In this document: positions 39,501 through 53,508 of the stretch, piece by piece
Numbering within the stretch: position 1 is the first letter of the stretch
Layout: every line of letters begins with the position of its first letter
From: Denticeps clupeoides
Lineage: Eukaryota; Chordata; Actinopteri; Clupeiformes; Denticipitidae
Assembly: GCF_900700375.1 (NCBI RefSeq)
Contig: NC_041721.1
Span: forward strand, 21,100,034 to 21,164,033
Length of the DNA stretch: 64,000 nucleotides
Direction of reading: 5' to 3'
Translations under genes and position numbers: made by a program
The notes under the pieces: model-generated
Told to the model about the DNA's origin: nothing
Seen by the model: only the letters and a program-made list of their open reading frames with translations
The model's database searches: none

Positions 39501-42500
39501 GAATGACTCTGCGGTCACCGCCATCCGAGCTGCTGACATCGAGAAGCAGTTTGGTGGGAAGGAGAGTGCCTACATGCTGTTCTACCGCAGAACCAGCCTG
39601 CAGAGGCCATCGGAGGGTATGCAGTCCAGAAAAAAGGAGGCTTGCGGCCTTTGTTTTGGGGGGTAAATGCTCTTTATGTCTGTCTGTGCAGCGTTTGGGG
39701 ATGCAGGGTATGGAGTTCCACCACACTTGCTACAAATGGCCAACGAGGAGAACAGAAAATTGCAAAAGAAAAGGTGAGTGTGGGCTGGCATACATTACAA
39801 TGCAAATAGAATTCTACTTAAATTGCCAAATGATCTCTAGAATGGAGACTTGTCTGTGATACTGGGAATTAAAAAAAGCAGATGTTGATAATACAAGGTC
39901 TGGACACGTCTCAGTTTAATTTAACACGTCAGATTCTGCACAGCTCTGTAGTCTCTTCCTTTTACAAAAGGATGAAGGGATTAATTACGTTATTTTGAGA
40001 AAGCTATTGTCGTTAGACATTTATAAGATATATATTATTTTTCACCTCGCTGGTGTTGAAAGATTGAGATTTTCTAGGGATTTTACCCTAGAAATGGAGA
40101 AATAGAGACAGCACTGGGTTTTTGATTGGCTAAGGGTGTCACACTCTGGGTTAAATTACAGTTATTATTAATTAACAATTAACTCTTAATTTAAACTACA
40201 GACAAAGTACTAGAACCAATGTGGAACTAGCTGAAATTATATTGAAATAAAATAAAGGATACTTTGGACATGGACATTCATATGCTTTACTTTTGCATTT
40301 AAGTGTATGGTGGCAAGAAAGTGTATGTGAACCCTTTTTAATTTCATGATTTTCTGTATTAATCATAAAAATTGCAATCAAATTTTCATCGAAGTCAAGG
40401 GTAGTAACAAATTAAATAATAACACAAGTTGTCCTTATTAAGAATTGTCCTTGAAATTAACCCCTGGCATCAATAACCTCCTGTATCTGTGGACCAGACC
40501 TTCCTTTTTTTTTTTTTTTTTTTTTCCTCTACAGCCATTCTGTTGTGGACTTGCTTCCATGTTTTGTGTCATTGTCCTGTTGTGTCATCTAACTTCTATT
40601 TTGGAATTCATCTTCACCTTAATGATCAGGTCCTGGTGCAGCAAATCAGGTTAATTTTTTTTATACCAGATGTTGAGCTGCATGATCCTCCTATGCAGTT
40701 GTGGCCTAGCGGTTGAGTAAGCGGCCCCCTAATCAGAAGGTTGCCGGTCTGAATCCCGACCTGCCAAAGTTCCACTGAGGTGCCATATAATCTTAGTTTC
40801 ATCAGGCAATTAATGTGTTAATGTGCATTTTTACAAACTTCAAGCATGCAGCAATGTCCTTTTTAGTAAGAAAATGCTTCCTTTGTTGTGTCCTGCCAGA
40901 GACACCCTGTTTGTTCAATGTTATACATGCTGTAGATGAATGAACACCAGTTCCAATTATACATTCAAACCTCTGGCTTTCACTCTGGGCTGTTTCTTTG
41001 TCATTGATGAGTCTTCGTTGTGCTCTTGGGGTCCTTTGATTTGGCCCCAGTTCTTGATAGAGCAGCTACAGTGTCTCCATTTGTAGATTGTTGGCCTGTA
41101 CACTTGTGAATTTACTTTGTAACTCTTTCCAGCTTTACGTAGATTTATGTAAATTCTTGATGGTAGATCCTCTGAAAGCTCCACCTGGCACTGGTGCACC
41201 GTGAACATGCTGCAAGTGCATTGCCCCGTACCACCTATGTGTCTCTAATTACCAACCAACCAAGTTTATTTGTAAAGCACTTCAGTCCTAGGACCCAAAG
41301 TGCTGTACAGAGAATTGAAAGATTTTACAGTGTGTCAAAAACCAAAGACTTAAAATGAACTTACAGGGGCAAGTCAATCCACAGTCTCTGATCTGAAGCA
41401 GCAAAGGTGCGATCCCAGCAACTGACCAGTTGACCTTAGAGACCAGGAGGGTGTGTAAGGCTGTAAGAGCTCAGAGAGGTGGGGAGGGGAAGACCATTAA
41501 GAGCCATAAAAGCAAATAAGACATTTTCTAAATGAATCCTAAAATGAACACGTAAGAAATGAAGCGTGGATAAAACCAGCACGATGCACCAACCCCCATG
41601 AAAAGCACATTGCAGTAATCAATCCAGGTGGTAATGAAAGCATGGATTAGTCTCAAAGTGCTGCTTGATTTTACTAAACTGTGTGAACTGGAAGAAGGTA
41701 GATTTGATCACAATTTGGCAGTCAAACTTAAGGTCAGCATCCACCTTTACCCCTAAATTAGAGACTGTTGGCCTAATATATTGAGGCTTAACTCAAGGTT
41801 TGAGGTGTCGGTGGAACACCAAAAGACCATTACCTCTGTCTTATCATCATTACATTTTAAAAAGATTTTAAAAAACAGCCAGGCCCTTAAGATTTGAGTA
41901 AAGGCGATATAGAGGGATATAGATCTAACCAGAAGATATATAGATATAACCAGTTTAAGAACACAAGGGGAAAGTACAGTGTCCAGTACAGTCTGGCAGG
42001 TGGGATAAAACCAAGAGCTCATCTCCTCAGTTTCACTTTATAAAAACGGAGTTCTAAAACTGAGTTCTAAGATCAAGATCCAGTGTGTGTCCATGTTCAT
42101 GAGTTGGAACAGACACATTACATAAAATGGGCATATAAGGACAACACGTGAATATTAAAATCCTCAACAATAAGAACTCGATCATAACAAGGCAGAAGAT
42201 CAGCTAACAAGTCTGCAAAGCCATTCAAAAAAGGCTTATTATATTTAGCAGGTGGTTAAATCACTGCACACAGCACAGTGTGCGAGCAGAGCAGTTCCAC
42301 AAACTCAACTCAAAGCTGGTCAATGAAGATGCTTCATTCCTCCTCCTCGAAGCCAAAGTGAAGTGATTCACAATGACAAACATTGCAGCACAGCACACGG
42401 TGACACACAGCGACCATCACCCTAAGTGAGCAGTGGGCAACCATGAAAGACGGTGCTTTTGCTCAGTGGCATTTTGGTGACTCGAGATTCGAACCGACAA

Positions 42501-45500
42501 CCTTCTGACTGGCCACCACTGCCCCCTCACTAGTGATCTAGCGTTCTCTGAGATTGGTGGATCCACGTCTTTTGAGGTCCTGGAAGCGCATCTCCGGTTC
42601 AGCAGATTGAGTGGATTAGTCCTGCGCCAGTGGGGAGGAGGAGAGCCGGGCCCACCAGCCAGGAGTAGACAGGCTCCAGCAGGCGAGGGGAATACGTAGA
42701 CAAGGCAGCTTTTCACATTCCCACAGGAGAGGTGCGGAAGTGCATTCCAAAGAAACTTTTAGCCTCACTAACTGACCACTAAGTTTACTTTGGCCAGGGA
42801 GGTGGACTCTCCAAGAGAAGCAAAGGCGACTGGGGCGTCTTTCACGGAAAACCGAAGGTCAAGCGGTGTTTTTACAGAGTAGACATTTCCAATGAATCCC
42901 AGCAGAAGCAAACGGAGCATTAACACTGTCACCAAGTTAATCGTATTGGCTTCTTGTAAAAGTGAATGATTGCTAGGACTGACACAGTAGGTAATATTCT
43001 GTGCTTTTTGTAGAGAGGAGTTTGAAACCAGCAGTAACAGTGTTGAGGTGCGTCTGCATCTCGCTCCTCACTACCAGCTCATTGACTGTGCGCTGCACGC
43101 CGTGGGAGATGCTGCCAGCGCGGTCATCACCGTCGACTTTGACCGCCGCAAAACTGTGGGAGACCTGCGTCTGGCCGTCTACCAGGTGACGTGTCACGTC
43201 TCTTTTTATAAATCAGCCGCCGAGTCAAACGATGCCTGACCTCCTGCCAATGTGCGCAGATGCAGGAGCTGTGGGAGGGCGATATGGCTCTGACTGCGGC
43301 CAAGAGTCTCCCTGCCGGTCTGCACCTGTACCAAACTCTCACAGGTCGCCAGTGCACCACTTGGATTTATTCCTTATTCATTTACTCAGTGATGAGTTGT
43401 TACCGTTTTCTTGCTTTCACTTGAATGACCGCAAGCTGCCTCTTTTTGTGTGTGTTTGTAGATGACCAGCAGTCTCTCTACAGTGCCGGTGTCTACACCG
43501 GCTCTGACCTGTTCGTGTGGAACGGGAAAGAGGTGAGGAACATATGCGTGAGGTGATTTTCACGTCTATAATAAATGAGCAGATCTGCCTTTTGACCATC
43601 TAATGGTCTACGTCATCCAAGCGAGTGGACCATGGCACCACCCTGACCCCGCGGCACCCTGTGCGCAAGGAGGCGGGCGATCCGGGATCCATGCTAGGCT
43701 AAATGCTAACCACATTCGTTTATTGTGCTCTTTGGACAATAAACCTGACTACCTCAGACTACTTCTAACCTCCCGGGAAGAGAGAAGACATTGCTGCGTT
43801 CTTATCTTCACCGAAATTTGGCTGCACGATGGGAACACTGATTCCGCTCTCCAGCTAGACAGAGATTCCTGTGTTCTGCTCATCTCTGTGCACTGTTCGG
43901 AGCTCCTAGAGGTTTTAGCAGTCAGACGTAGACCGTGATCATCATTGCAGTATACATCCTGCCTAGCGCTAGCAATAATGCTAAAGCTAGAACTCTACAA
44001 CATCATCAGCAACCTACAGATAGTCTACCCCGACGGCTTCTTCATAGTACCTGAAAATGTCAAACCAGCAACCTTCTGATTATGGGGCCGCTTCCTTAAC
44101 CGCTAGGCCACCACTGCATAGGAAGAACATGCAGCTCAAGGACCGAGTTTGTGATGATGCATGGTGGACAGAAGCTACATCGATCCATACTCCCTGTCTG
44201 TGCTCATATTACTAAGGCCCCATTAACAAGAGAAGGTTTTTCTTAGAAAATGGGAAGTTGATTTTGCCAAAATAGGACTCAAACCATGAATACATGAATT
44301 TCACTCTGGTGTAGTTTTTCTTACATAAGTCATAAGGTCATAAGCGGTTTGAACATTCTCAGCGACTGTGCTGTTCTGACCTTGAGGGGAAATTAATTCC
44401 ACCACCGAGGGGCCAAGACAGAGAAGTGTTTAGATGAGTGTCTTCCTCGTACCTTCAATGGTGGAGGGAACAGGCTAGCAGGCATTCAGAGGTAGACCTG
44501 CTAAAAGGGAGTTCCAGTAATCCAGTCGTGACATTACTAGGGACTGAAAGTATCTGGATGGCCTGTGTTGATAGATAAGGGTGGATATGGCTGATGTTGT
44601 AGAGAAGGAAAAAGATTGGTGATGTGAGTAGAGAAGGAGAATTGGTTGTCTATAGATACTCCAGGGTTGCGTGCAGTTGCTGAAGGAGATAGCTACGAGT
44701 TTTTCAGGTAGATGGCAAGATATTGATGTGAATCTACTAAAATGAATATTTGTTTCATTTTGGTTTGATTTAGTTTTAGATGATTGGCTGCCATCCAAGA
44801 TGAAATATCACGTTAGACATGCAGAGATTTTGGAAGTGACGTACATCTGAGGAAGGAAAAGAGAGGTGTTGGGTCGTGGAGTCTTTGGCACTGGTACCAC
44901 ACAAGAGGTTTTCCAGAGCTCTGGAACTCTCCCCAGCCACAGACTCAGGTCTAAAATGTGCTCCATCACCACACACAGTTGATCTGAGCAGGACCTGATG
45001 ACCCTTGAGCTGATGCCATCTGGCCCCGCTGCCTTTTTGGCTTTTATCCTCCTCCATTAGTGAAGTGATTGTCAATATGATACACAGCAATCACAGCACA
45101 TGGTGCACACAAAAATTCGCTTTGCTTTTAACCCCTTTTTTCTGTAAATTGTAAGTTCAATCTTATCAAAATAATCATGTCACCTGAAGCCAGCAAATAG
45201 CCTCATTTTCCTGTGACACTTTCTCAGGTGGGAGGAGTCGCTGTTCACACCGGTCCTGAATGGGAGCCTGTGTTGCTGACTGTGGTCCGGCCATCAGATG
45301 ACGAGCTGGAGGTCCCGGGAGGAGCCTCCGCGGCTACTGACAGCTTGGGGATGGTACGCTCCATGCGGGGCTTTGCCAGTGGGGCCACACTGGGGATGGT
45401 ACGACAGGCCCTGGGTCCCGAGGAGGCGCTGCTGTGTCAGGAGACGAGTCAACCGGGAGCTGGTGGAGGTGGCGCCAGTGGCTGGAGAGTGTTCCCCCCA

Positions 45501-46463
45501 CAGGACATGGAGAGAACCCTGAGGGAGCTGCAGATCAGGGACGGTGATGCACTGCTGCTGGTGGAACCACACACAGTCAACAGCAGGTAACTCATATACA
45601 CACATACGGTACTGTCCAAAAGTCTGGACACGCCTTCTCATTCAACGTGTTTTCTTTATTTTCATGACCATTTACGTTGGTAGATTCTCACTGAAGGCAC
45701 CAAAACTATGAATGAAAAGAAACTAGAATATAAAACATGTTTTCAGTTATTTCACCTTTTCTTGTTAAGTACAGAACTCCACATGTGTTCATTCATAGTT
45801 TTGATGCCTTCAGTGAGAATCGACTCGAACGCAGCGACAAATGCAGTAAAACAAGTTCAACAGAAGGGCTCCATTGGCAATTTCCAGGAATCCTGCAACA
45901 CAACCCAAACACAGAACAAAAACACACCAAAACAGCAGAACGTAACAGTCGTTTTTTTGGGGGGTCTGGGTAGGGACCCCTTTGCCAGTCGGGGTGAGAA
46001 AATGACACTGATTAGTCCGCCGCTCTTTTCCATGGCCGCTCTGTGATTAACACCCGCTGCCGCTGCCACTGGCGCTGTACTCAGACTAGCCGCCAGTCTT
46101 TTTAACTAGAAAACCAGCAAGCAACGTCTTTATGATAATTGATTGAAAATTGTTTACATCTGCATTGCTGTGCATTGATTATGAGAATAATTTCAACTTC
46201 CTACTACAGCATTTTCAGTCTCAGTGGAGATATGGTGACCGTGACCACGCCCTCTGACTGCCGATGGCTGCTGGTAAATTTCAGAGAAGGGGAGGCTGAA
46301 GGAGGGGAGGAGGAGGAGGAAGAGGAGAGAAGGAAGAAGGGGAGGGTACCTGCCTCAGGAAATATGGTGAGTAGCACACATGCATCTGGGTAATCTATGG
46401 CCATATGAATGGAACTGGAATGTTGCACAGAATAGTGGAGATTGGAAATGTTAAATCATGGCA

Positions 46464-46502
<39 letters not shown>

Positions 46503-49500
46503 AGCTGCTGTCTGAAGTGAAGCTGAAGGCAATAGAGGAACTGCAGTTGCAGGAGGAGCTGAAAGGTAAAGTCCAGCATTGCATCACACACTCATGTATT
46601 CACACACTTAAACTGGCTCGACTTTCCCTTTGTAGGAGTGGAGTGTTGCTTGAGACAGATTGATCGCTCAGGGAAACTCCTGCCTCCAGGTGAGACATGA
46701 ATGGACAAACGCGCACACAGATAAACTGGTGGACAGGAAGTGAGCCCATTGTGTTTGTGTGTGTGTGTGTGTGCAGTTTGTGAGGAAGTGACTGTACGGG
46801 ATGCAGGTATTAGGCTGATGACCTGTCTCTCTCTGTGTGTGGGACCTGCTCCCAACCCCAACCAGGTCAGTTTGTCCCTCTGCCTGATAAATCATTGATC
46901 AATGTCGTATTCAGTCCATCTTTTTGATGTGAATGTGGCATGCCTACCCACTATGCATCATGATCCCAGGATTAATGTCGAGTTGGACCCATTTTGCTGC
47001 CAAACCAGTGTGTCTGTCAGTAGCAGATCAAAAATCTGATATTCATTCATGCATGATATTGACTTCTCCATTCAGTAGTGCCCCACCTTGTACCCTCCTG
47101 TCAGTAGTGACCATAATTAGGAGTACCGTGCGGTTATGAATAGTGAGTGGGTGAATTCAGTACATCAATAACCCTTTACCTTAAAGCACAGTCTGTAAAC
47201 GAAGCGTGTAGTGGTGATTATTTCCTCCGTTCTGCAGCTGTTCCTCTACTTCAGCGTTGGCACGATACCTTCCGCTGGCACGGAGATGGAAATCATTGTG
47301 GATAAGATGCTCACAGTGAAGGAGGTGTGTGTGTGTGTGTGTGTGTGTCCTAGTAAATTGGTGCTATTCTTCTTATTCTTCTTATTATATAAGGGGCAGT
47401 GGTGGTGACAAATGTATTACTGAGCTGTTCGTATTGCATCCGTTATGTCTGAGTTGAGTTTGTGATAAACTGGCAGTGTCTTCAGTGACAGATTTCAGTT
47501 AATCCAGAAATTTCTGCTGTGATGTGTGTTCCCAGTGTCTGAAGGAAATGCAGAGGCGAGTGGGACTGGAGGGTGAGTCCCTCACTGAATGGGGTGAGTT
47601 GCTTTGTTCACGTATGTTGTGTCTCAGTTCATTGTGCACATGTGTAGGGGAGGCGTGGCACCTGCGGCGGATGGACTGGTGTGAGGAGGTTGGAGATGCC
47701 CTGATGGATGAGGTGAGGGGGGATTGCATGATTTCTACATTGTGTTTATCCTGTCAGTGTAATCTGTCCATGCCCGCTTCAAATCATCCCATCCCAAGTT
47801 AGGGGATAGTGACGGCCATTCCAGAACTTTCTCCTTCTTCCTCTGCCTTTGTAGCTTTCAAACTTTTAATTTGTCTTGTTGGAATATCCAACCCCTCGTA
47901 ACTTCAACTTTGTGACTGTGAGTGCAGTAAGGGCTTCTTCCTCATCACCCTGCCATACAGACGGTTTTTATGTAAATAGTATTGAACCAACAATCTTTAT
48001 TTTCAGATCTTTCGAGTTGCTTTGAGGATCCCATGGTCACTCCCACGGTCACTCTTCAGTGGAGAGTCAAATAGAAGCACAACTTGCAATTGGCCACATG
48101 AAATAGCTTTAATACACATTTAAAACCTGTCTATGAAGTTTAAGGCTCAATGTGAGGTTGCAAGTGATCCGTATTGAGCAGTTATATGGCTTTCCACATT
48201 TTTGCACAGCCACTTATTCATATTTGATTTGATTTCATACATTTAAATACTGTGCCACTAAGAATCTAATCAGGTGGAAAAGACAGGCATACCACTGCCA
48301 TCCTTTTTGGTGAAAGTCAAAAGTAATATGCGGGCTGAGAAGGGTTTATAAATGGGTTCATGTGACAGCAGCACTTGTTCCTCTTACTTGTGTGGTGGTT
48401 GGTCCTTGCGGTGAAACACACCCATTCTACTGCTTTACAATGACCCAAACGGCTTTATTTCCTCAGAATGCCACTCTCCCTGAGGCCAAAGTGTGCCACG
48501 GTGACACGTTGGTGTTGACACCAGGTCAGCTCCCACCAAAGGTACCTGCTAACCGCCTTTCCTTGTTTCCAGTAAGGTGCAGAGATCCACATTCTCTGCT
48601 CAGAATCATTTAGAATTCTGATTGTAACATCACAGAAGTCACCATTTCTGGAATGCAGATTTGTCATTGCACAACATGCTGTTCATTTCTCCAGTGTAGA
48701 CAGGACATTCATCTAGATAGCCGATGAAATGATCATTATTACAGCTACTCTCTGCTTACTCCCGGTTCATCACCTGCAGTAGCGTTGAGCATCTAGTTTA
48801 GGTTTGGAGCCCTGATCTCAGTGTCGTCATCTTCGACTCTCGCAGGGTTACCTGAAGCTGTCGGTGTGGAGTTACGGGGATTTGCAGCCCGAGCTGAACC
48901 ACGTTCTTGAAGGCCAGGAAGTGGTGATGGAAGGTGAGGTGTGTCATGTGATTGCAGGTGGATTTATGTTGTGTAATTGAATCTGCGTTTACTGCAGAGT
49001 GGTTGGGGGTGGAGCTGTGGCATGTTGGTCAGGTGGAGATATCAGAAGAGGCTTCCCTGGACGATCTGAAGACTCAGGTAATGCATGAATCTGCCAACAC
49101 TCTGGCTGTGTTTGTAAGGAACATTTGAGCACAGTTCTGTGTGTGACAGGTGATGACACTGCCATCGTTGGAGGGTATATGGTTGCCCACACCAGCATTT
49201 CTGCGTGTGTGGTTGCTTGAGAGACGGAAGCTGGGGAAGATCCTGAGCGGGAATCAGCTGAGCCTCAGGTGCATTTACTTCTTCTCGTACGAAACTCTGT
49301 CCCTCAATACACACAAGCCAATATCTTGAGGTTTCATTTTGCCTCAATACAACTTCCTCTCCTGACAGGAAGCTTAAGGTGAAGACAGGATCAGAGGTGT
49401 GTGTGCAGAGACTCCTGAAGGAGGAAGATCTCGGGTAAGAAGTCCCTGTGCACTTTGCTCTTCAGTAAGGCTGAAACCGCAGTGCATGGTTTGATGTGGA

Positions 49501-50528
49501 TCATCTTCACTCATCCTCAGGCCTAGAGACCTCCTGCTGCGGGTACAGATGGGCGTGCCAGGGGAGCGCCAGTACTACCCCTGGGAGGAGCTGGTTTGGG
49601 AGGCTGGTTGTGACTCCTCCCCCAGGAGTCTCCGCCTCACCCTGGCTTCACACTACGGCCTCTCCCCTGACAACCTGCTATTGGCCAAACGCTTTCCAGA
49701 GAGCCACTCCTGGATGCCCATGTCCTCATGGGTGAGTTAGTCCTGGGTGGAATTTCAAACCCGGGTCTCAGACATTCTGTCCTATTTAATGTCATTTCAT
49801 GCTGTTTATATGTTGAGACCTGTGTGAAGCGCATTGCTAGCTGTAGAATAGACTGGAATTCCGGTTTTACCACTCTAATCTAATCTTGGTGGCCACATTA
49901 GACCCAACAAGTCTCAAAGCGGAAGAAGAAGAAAAAGAATGATAACCTCCAGGGTGCACCTTTTTACCTGAAAGATGGTGACATCATTGGTGTGAAGGTA
50001 AGAGGAGCTGATGTTAGTTCAGCTGATGTCAGTCATGGATGATCCAACTGAAGCCACATCTGGTGTTGTGTGCATCTCAGAACCTGCTGGTGGACAGTAA
50101 CAGGGACTTCAGCACACTGGACGATGAGCTGGGACTACACAAAATGAGAGAGGAGGAAGCAAACCACAGAAAAATGTGAGTCCAGGGTTCCGTGCCATTA
50201 TGTGCATCTGGTTTATGGGATCTGGCCCGTCCTGGGTCATTAGGTGCAATTAGTCACATCATCTGAGCCTCTTTTCCATAGTTGTCTCTGTCATCGTTTT
50301 CAACTTTGCTATAATTCATATTTAATCTTAAGAGTTAATTGTGATTATTCATTTATTACATATTTTAATAACTATTGTGACCATGGTGACTGTATTGCAT
50401 TTGTTCTATACACCAGGTGTCAAAGTTCAGGCCAGGAGTCCAATCAGGACACAGTGAGAAAGGCAGGTCCTGGAAGGAACAGGAAACCAGAGGTCGCCTT
50501 GTCAATCAATGTGGGCATGTTCAGATAA
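33519..50528 (+). CDS. usp40: Ubiquitin carboxyl-terminal hydrolase 40 (USP40)
   Basis: Cysteine protease of the USP family that removes ubiquitin. Thirty-one exons; the first is 33519-33714 and the last 50417-50528. Others include 33787-33854, 34721-34834, 34909-35073, 35557-35703, 36335-36478, 36817-36945, 37035-37139, 37272-37379, 39307-39616, 39692-39773, 43014-43185, 43260-43344, 43462-43532, 45228-45586, 46210-46366, and fourteen more between 46505 and 50175. Total 3747 nt, 1248 aa (human 1235). The catalytic domain is about 35-480: Cys49 in the Cys box GIRNQGGTCYLNSLIQTL, CREC/CSSC zinc-type cysteine pairs, and the His box GGCYGGHYHVYVKD with His304. The C-terminal half carries ubiquitin-like folds (e.g. 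FPPQDMERTLRELQIRDGDA) and ends EVALSINVGMFR as in human. Exon 16 encodes a Glu-rich run (GEEEEEEERRKKGR). All phases agree; introns are rich in LINE and SINE fossils. Confidence 0.96.
33855..34720 (+). other. usp40 intron 2
   Basis: No gene inside. A short SINE-B tail (GTAAGTCGCTCTGATAAATG) lies at 34290-34318; the rest is unrecognised. Confidence 0.5.
35744..35900 (+). mobile_element. SINE-B copy in usp40 intron 5
   Basis: GGTAGTAGCCTAGCGGGTAA head, CAGGTTCAAATCCC B box, then GTAAGTCGCTCTGGATAAGG and TGCTGTAAATGTAAATG. Part of the middle is deleted relative to 20060-20249. Confidence 0.85.
37440..37655 (-). mobile_element. SINE-A copy (reverse) in usp40 intron 9
   Basis: AAAGTGACGTGATTGACATTG tail, ACACAATGAAATGTGTCC, then CGCTAGGCCACTACTGCCCC head. 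Near full length. Confidence 0.85.
37670..39050 (-). mobile_element. Rex1-like LINE, antisense in usp40 intron 9, split by a SINE
   Basis: Read on the - strand it has GTGAGCAGCTTCAAGTACCT (RT domain, SFKYL), GAGGAAGTTCAGAGTGTCTC and AGCATCCTGAC, typical of Rex1-type RT thumb regions, followed by the 3' tail near 37680. Upstream RT sequence lies beyond the inserted SINE-A (38620-38847) to about 39050. Reading frames are disrupted. Confidence 0.65.
38620..38847 (+). mobile_element. SINE-A reference copy
   Basis: Best complete example of the main SINE family: A-box GGTGGCCTAGCGGTTAAGG, B box GGCTCGAATCCCGATC, body CCACTGAGCAAAGCACCGTC, CACACACTGCTCCCCGGGCG and GGGTGATGGGTTAAATGCAG, tail GTGACAATCACTTCACTTT. 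About 228 bp. The tRNA-like promoter boxes show a tRNA origin. It is inserted in an older LINE. Confidence 0.9.
39774..40289. other. usp40 intron 11, left part
   Basis: AT-rich; no gene or repeat recognised. Confidence 0.4.
40290..41215. mobile_element. Probable DNA-transposon fossil in usp40 intron 11
   Basis: Begins with GTGGCAAGAAAGTGTATGTG and AACCCTTTTTAATTTC, the terminal sequence of a common Tc1/mariner-type family in fish. 40860-41215 resembles its degraded transposase region. It is interrupted by a SINE-A piece (40698-40786). Family assignment is by eye only. Confidence 0.4.
40698..40786 (+). mobile_element. SINE-A head fragment
   Basis: GTTGTGGCCTAGCGGTTGAG, AATCAGAAGGTTGCCGGTCT and AATCCCGACC; 3' truncated after GCCAAAGTTCCACTGAGGTG. 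Confidence 0.8.
41225..42060 (-). mobile_element. L2-like LINE fragment, antisense, in usp40 intron 11
   Basis: The - strand frame at 41753-42022 reads LKCNDDKTEVMVFW and SNLELSLNILG, the L2-group RT segment after the catalytic core. The stretch to the left (CAGTAATCAATCCAGGTGG; AAAGTGCTGTACAGAGAA) fits the rest of its 3' end. Truncated at the 5' side. Confidence 0.6.
42357..42525 (-). mobile_element. SINE-A copy (reverse), degraded
   Basis: GTGAAGTGATTCACAATGAC, GAGATTCGAACCGACAACC, GGCCACCACTGCCCC. Internal parts are deleted. Confidence 0.75.
42526..43013. other. usp40 intron 11, right part
   Basis: No gene recognised in this stretch, which runs up to the TAG acceptor at 43011-43013. Confidence 0.4.
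43625..44055 (+). mobile_element. Rex1-like LINE 5' part (endonuclease region) in usp40 intron 14
   Basis: + strand frames read IRLLCSLDNKPDYLRLLLTS, CCVLIFTEIWLHDG and VYILPSASNN-like text: the N-terminal part of the apurinic-type endonuclease in Rex1/CR1 LINEs (FTEIWL is the conserved ETWL-type motif). It is short and breaks off before the RT. Confidence 0.65.
44056..44118 (-). mobile_element. SINE-A head fragment (reverse)
   Basis: CAAACCAGCAACCTTCTGATTATGG followed by CCGCTAGGCCACCACTGC. Abuts the truncated LINE. Confidence 0.7.
44475..44800 (-). mobile_element. L2-like LINE fragment
   Basis: The - strand reads [18 protein letters not shown], the L2 RT C-terminal motif, with further decayed sequence upstream to about 44800. 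Confidence 0.65.
44860..45055 (-). mobile_element. Probable Rex1-like LINE fragment
   Basis: Antisense text such as CATCTGGCCCCGCTGCCTTT and GTTGATCTGAGCAGGACCTG resembles repeated LINE sequence known from fish introns. No clear frame remains. Confidence 0.4.
45057..45145 (-). mobile_element. SINE-A tail fragment (reverse)
   Basis: TAGTGAAGTGATTGTCAATATG, then GCACATGGTGCACACAAAAAT and GCTTTTAACCCC. Confidence 0.7.
45604..45825. repeat. Palindromic repeat, MITE-like, in usp40 intron 15
   Basis: Arms 45683-45715 (GATTCTCACTGAAGGCACCA...) and 45789-45821 (...TGATGCCTTCAGTGAGAATC) are inverted with few mismatches around a 73-nt loop. It is preceded by CTGTCCAAAAGTCTGGACAC, itself a small palindrome and a terminus seen in fish DNA-transposon families. 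Confidence 0.6.
46472..46498. repeat. (GT)n microsatellite at the usp40 exon 17 acceptor
   Basis: The GT run ends six nt before the CAG acceptor of the exon starting at 46505, in the place of a pyrimidine tract. Confidence 0.85.
47713..48466 (+). other. usp40 intron 22
   Basis: No gene or repeat recognised. Confidence 0.4.
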
Positions 50529-50952
50529 CCCCGCCCCCACACATGCACAAGGGACACCATCCCGATCCGGGGTCACATGGTCAGCCTCAGATGGTGGCCT
50601 GCTCTCAGACCATAAACTATGCAAGACTCAACCCATCTTCTCTCACAGGCATCACAATCATCACTCGTTTCCCGCTGAAGGAGGAAATTCCTCTGCCTTG
50701 TGACTGATTCAGGTCGTTTACTTGTGATGCCTTAACGCGGTGGAGTTCGGTTTCTACCTCCTGCCTGCACCCATCTACACACGTTTCGCACAGAGAACTT
50801 GCTTTTTGTTGATTCGACCATGTTTGATTCTTTTTTTTATGATAACTGATTAAAGGTTACCCAGGGAATAATACAGTCATTACGGGGGTGCTGTCTGTCT
50901 GCTCCAAATCTCCTTCATTTTCTCTGCCTGTTTTCTCTTTGATTTTATGCAG

Positions 50953-50958
50953 AATAAA
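50953..50958 (+). terminator. Candidate usp40 poly(A) signal
   Basis: AATAAA 425 nt after the stop codon. Confidence 0.5.
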
Positions 50959-51790
50959 CCAGGGATACGAATAAACTGCCTGCAGTCACATGCTGCATAC
51001 ATGCTGCATACATGCAGGGTCAATAGCCGACAAACCATCAAAGCTGAAGCTAACTTGACTCTACAGCCTGGCGCACGAGACGGAAGAATACATGAAATGT
51101 GCTTGAATCATGACGGCTGAATGTTCCCATATTTCCATATCTAGCAACAGCTGAACAGCAGGGTGAGCGCTGCCCAAAGCTGCCGATTATTTGACTTCAC
51201 TTTCGGTTTATCTGGTGATTCTGAGGATGAATTGGTAACTAGGAGCAGGTTCTGGAATACATTTGCAGCAAATCATAAGCACCTGAGATGAGCGGTGGGA
51301 GGACATTTTCCATGTGTTGTAGACTGGTAGAACATGGAGAAGGTCCACCTTCTCAGAGGTAGACAGAAGGACCTAAACCAGTCCAGTCCAGTCTGTTGTG
51401 CAGGACATTTGACCTGAAGAGGTGAGGGTCTGGTTCCTGAGCTGCTTGAACTTGCTCTATGATTAATACTTTTATCAAATTTGTCATTTTATTGGATGTT
51501 GCATTTTGGGTTTGACCTTTGTGATGTTATGATTTTTTACATTAATTTTTGAATTAAATGAAAGTTGGCTTTATTATATGTCATGAACAGCCAGAGTGAC
51601 AGAATGATCTTTTGGGAATTGGACCCCACATCATAGAGACCCTGGACTGGAGTATTAGTTACCATGGTAACTAAGCAGGGATTCATAGTTCAATGGAGAG
51701 CAATTCAGATCAATCAAAACCCAAATTACAGTAGAATATGAACTAGTAAAATGTAGGGTCAAGAATAAACAGAAGACATCTCATTTGGAC
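50959..51790. other. Convergent intergenic region usp40 / nabp1
   Basis: Both genes end here, facing each other. Contains GCTGCATACAT repeated in tandem near 50992-51012; otherwise nothing recognised. Confidence 0.5.
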
Positions 51791-51796
51791 TTTATT
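51791..51796 (-). terminator. Candidate nabp1 poly(A) signal
   Basis: TTTATT on + (AATAAA on -) about 30 nt beyond the nabp1 stop; another lies at 51570-51575, which would give a more usual 3' UTR. Confidence 0.4.
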
Positions 51797-51824
51797 TGGT
51801 TTGCTTTTTATATTTACACATATT

Positions 51825-53508
<1,684 letters not shown>

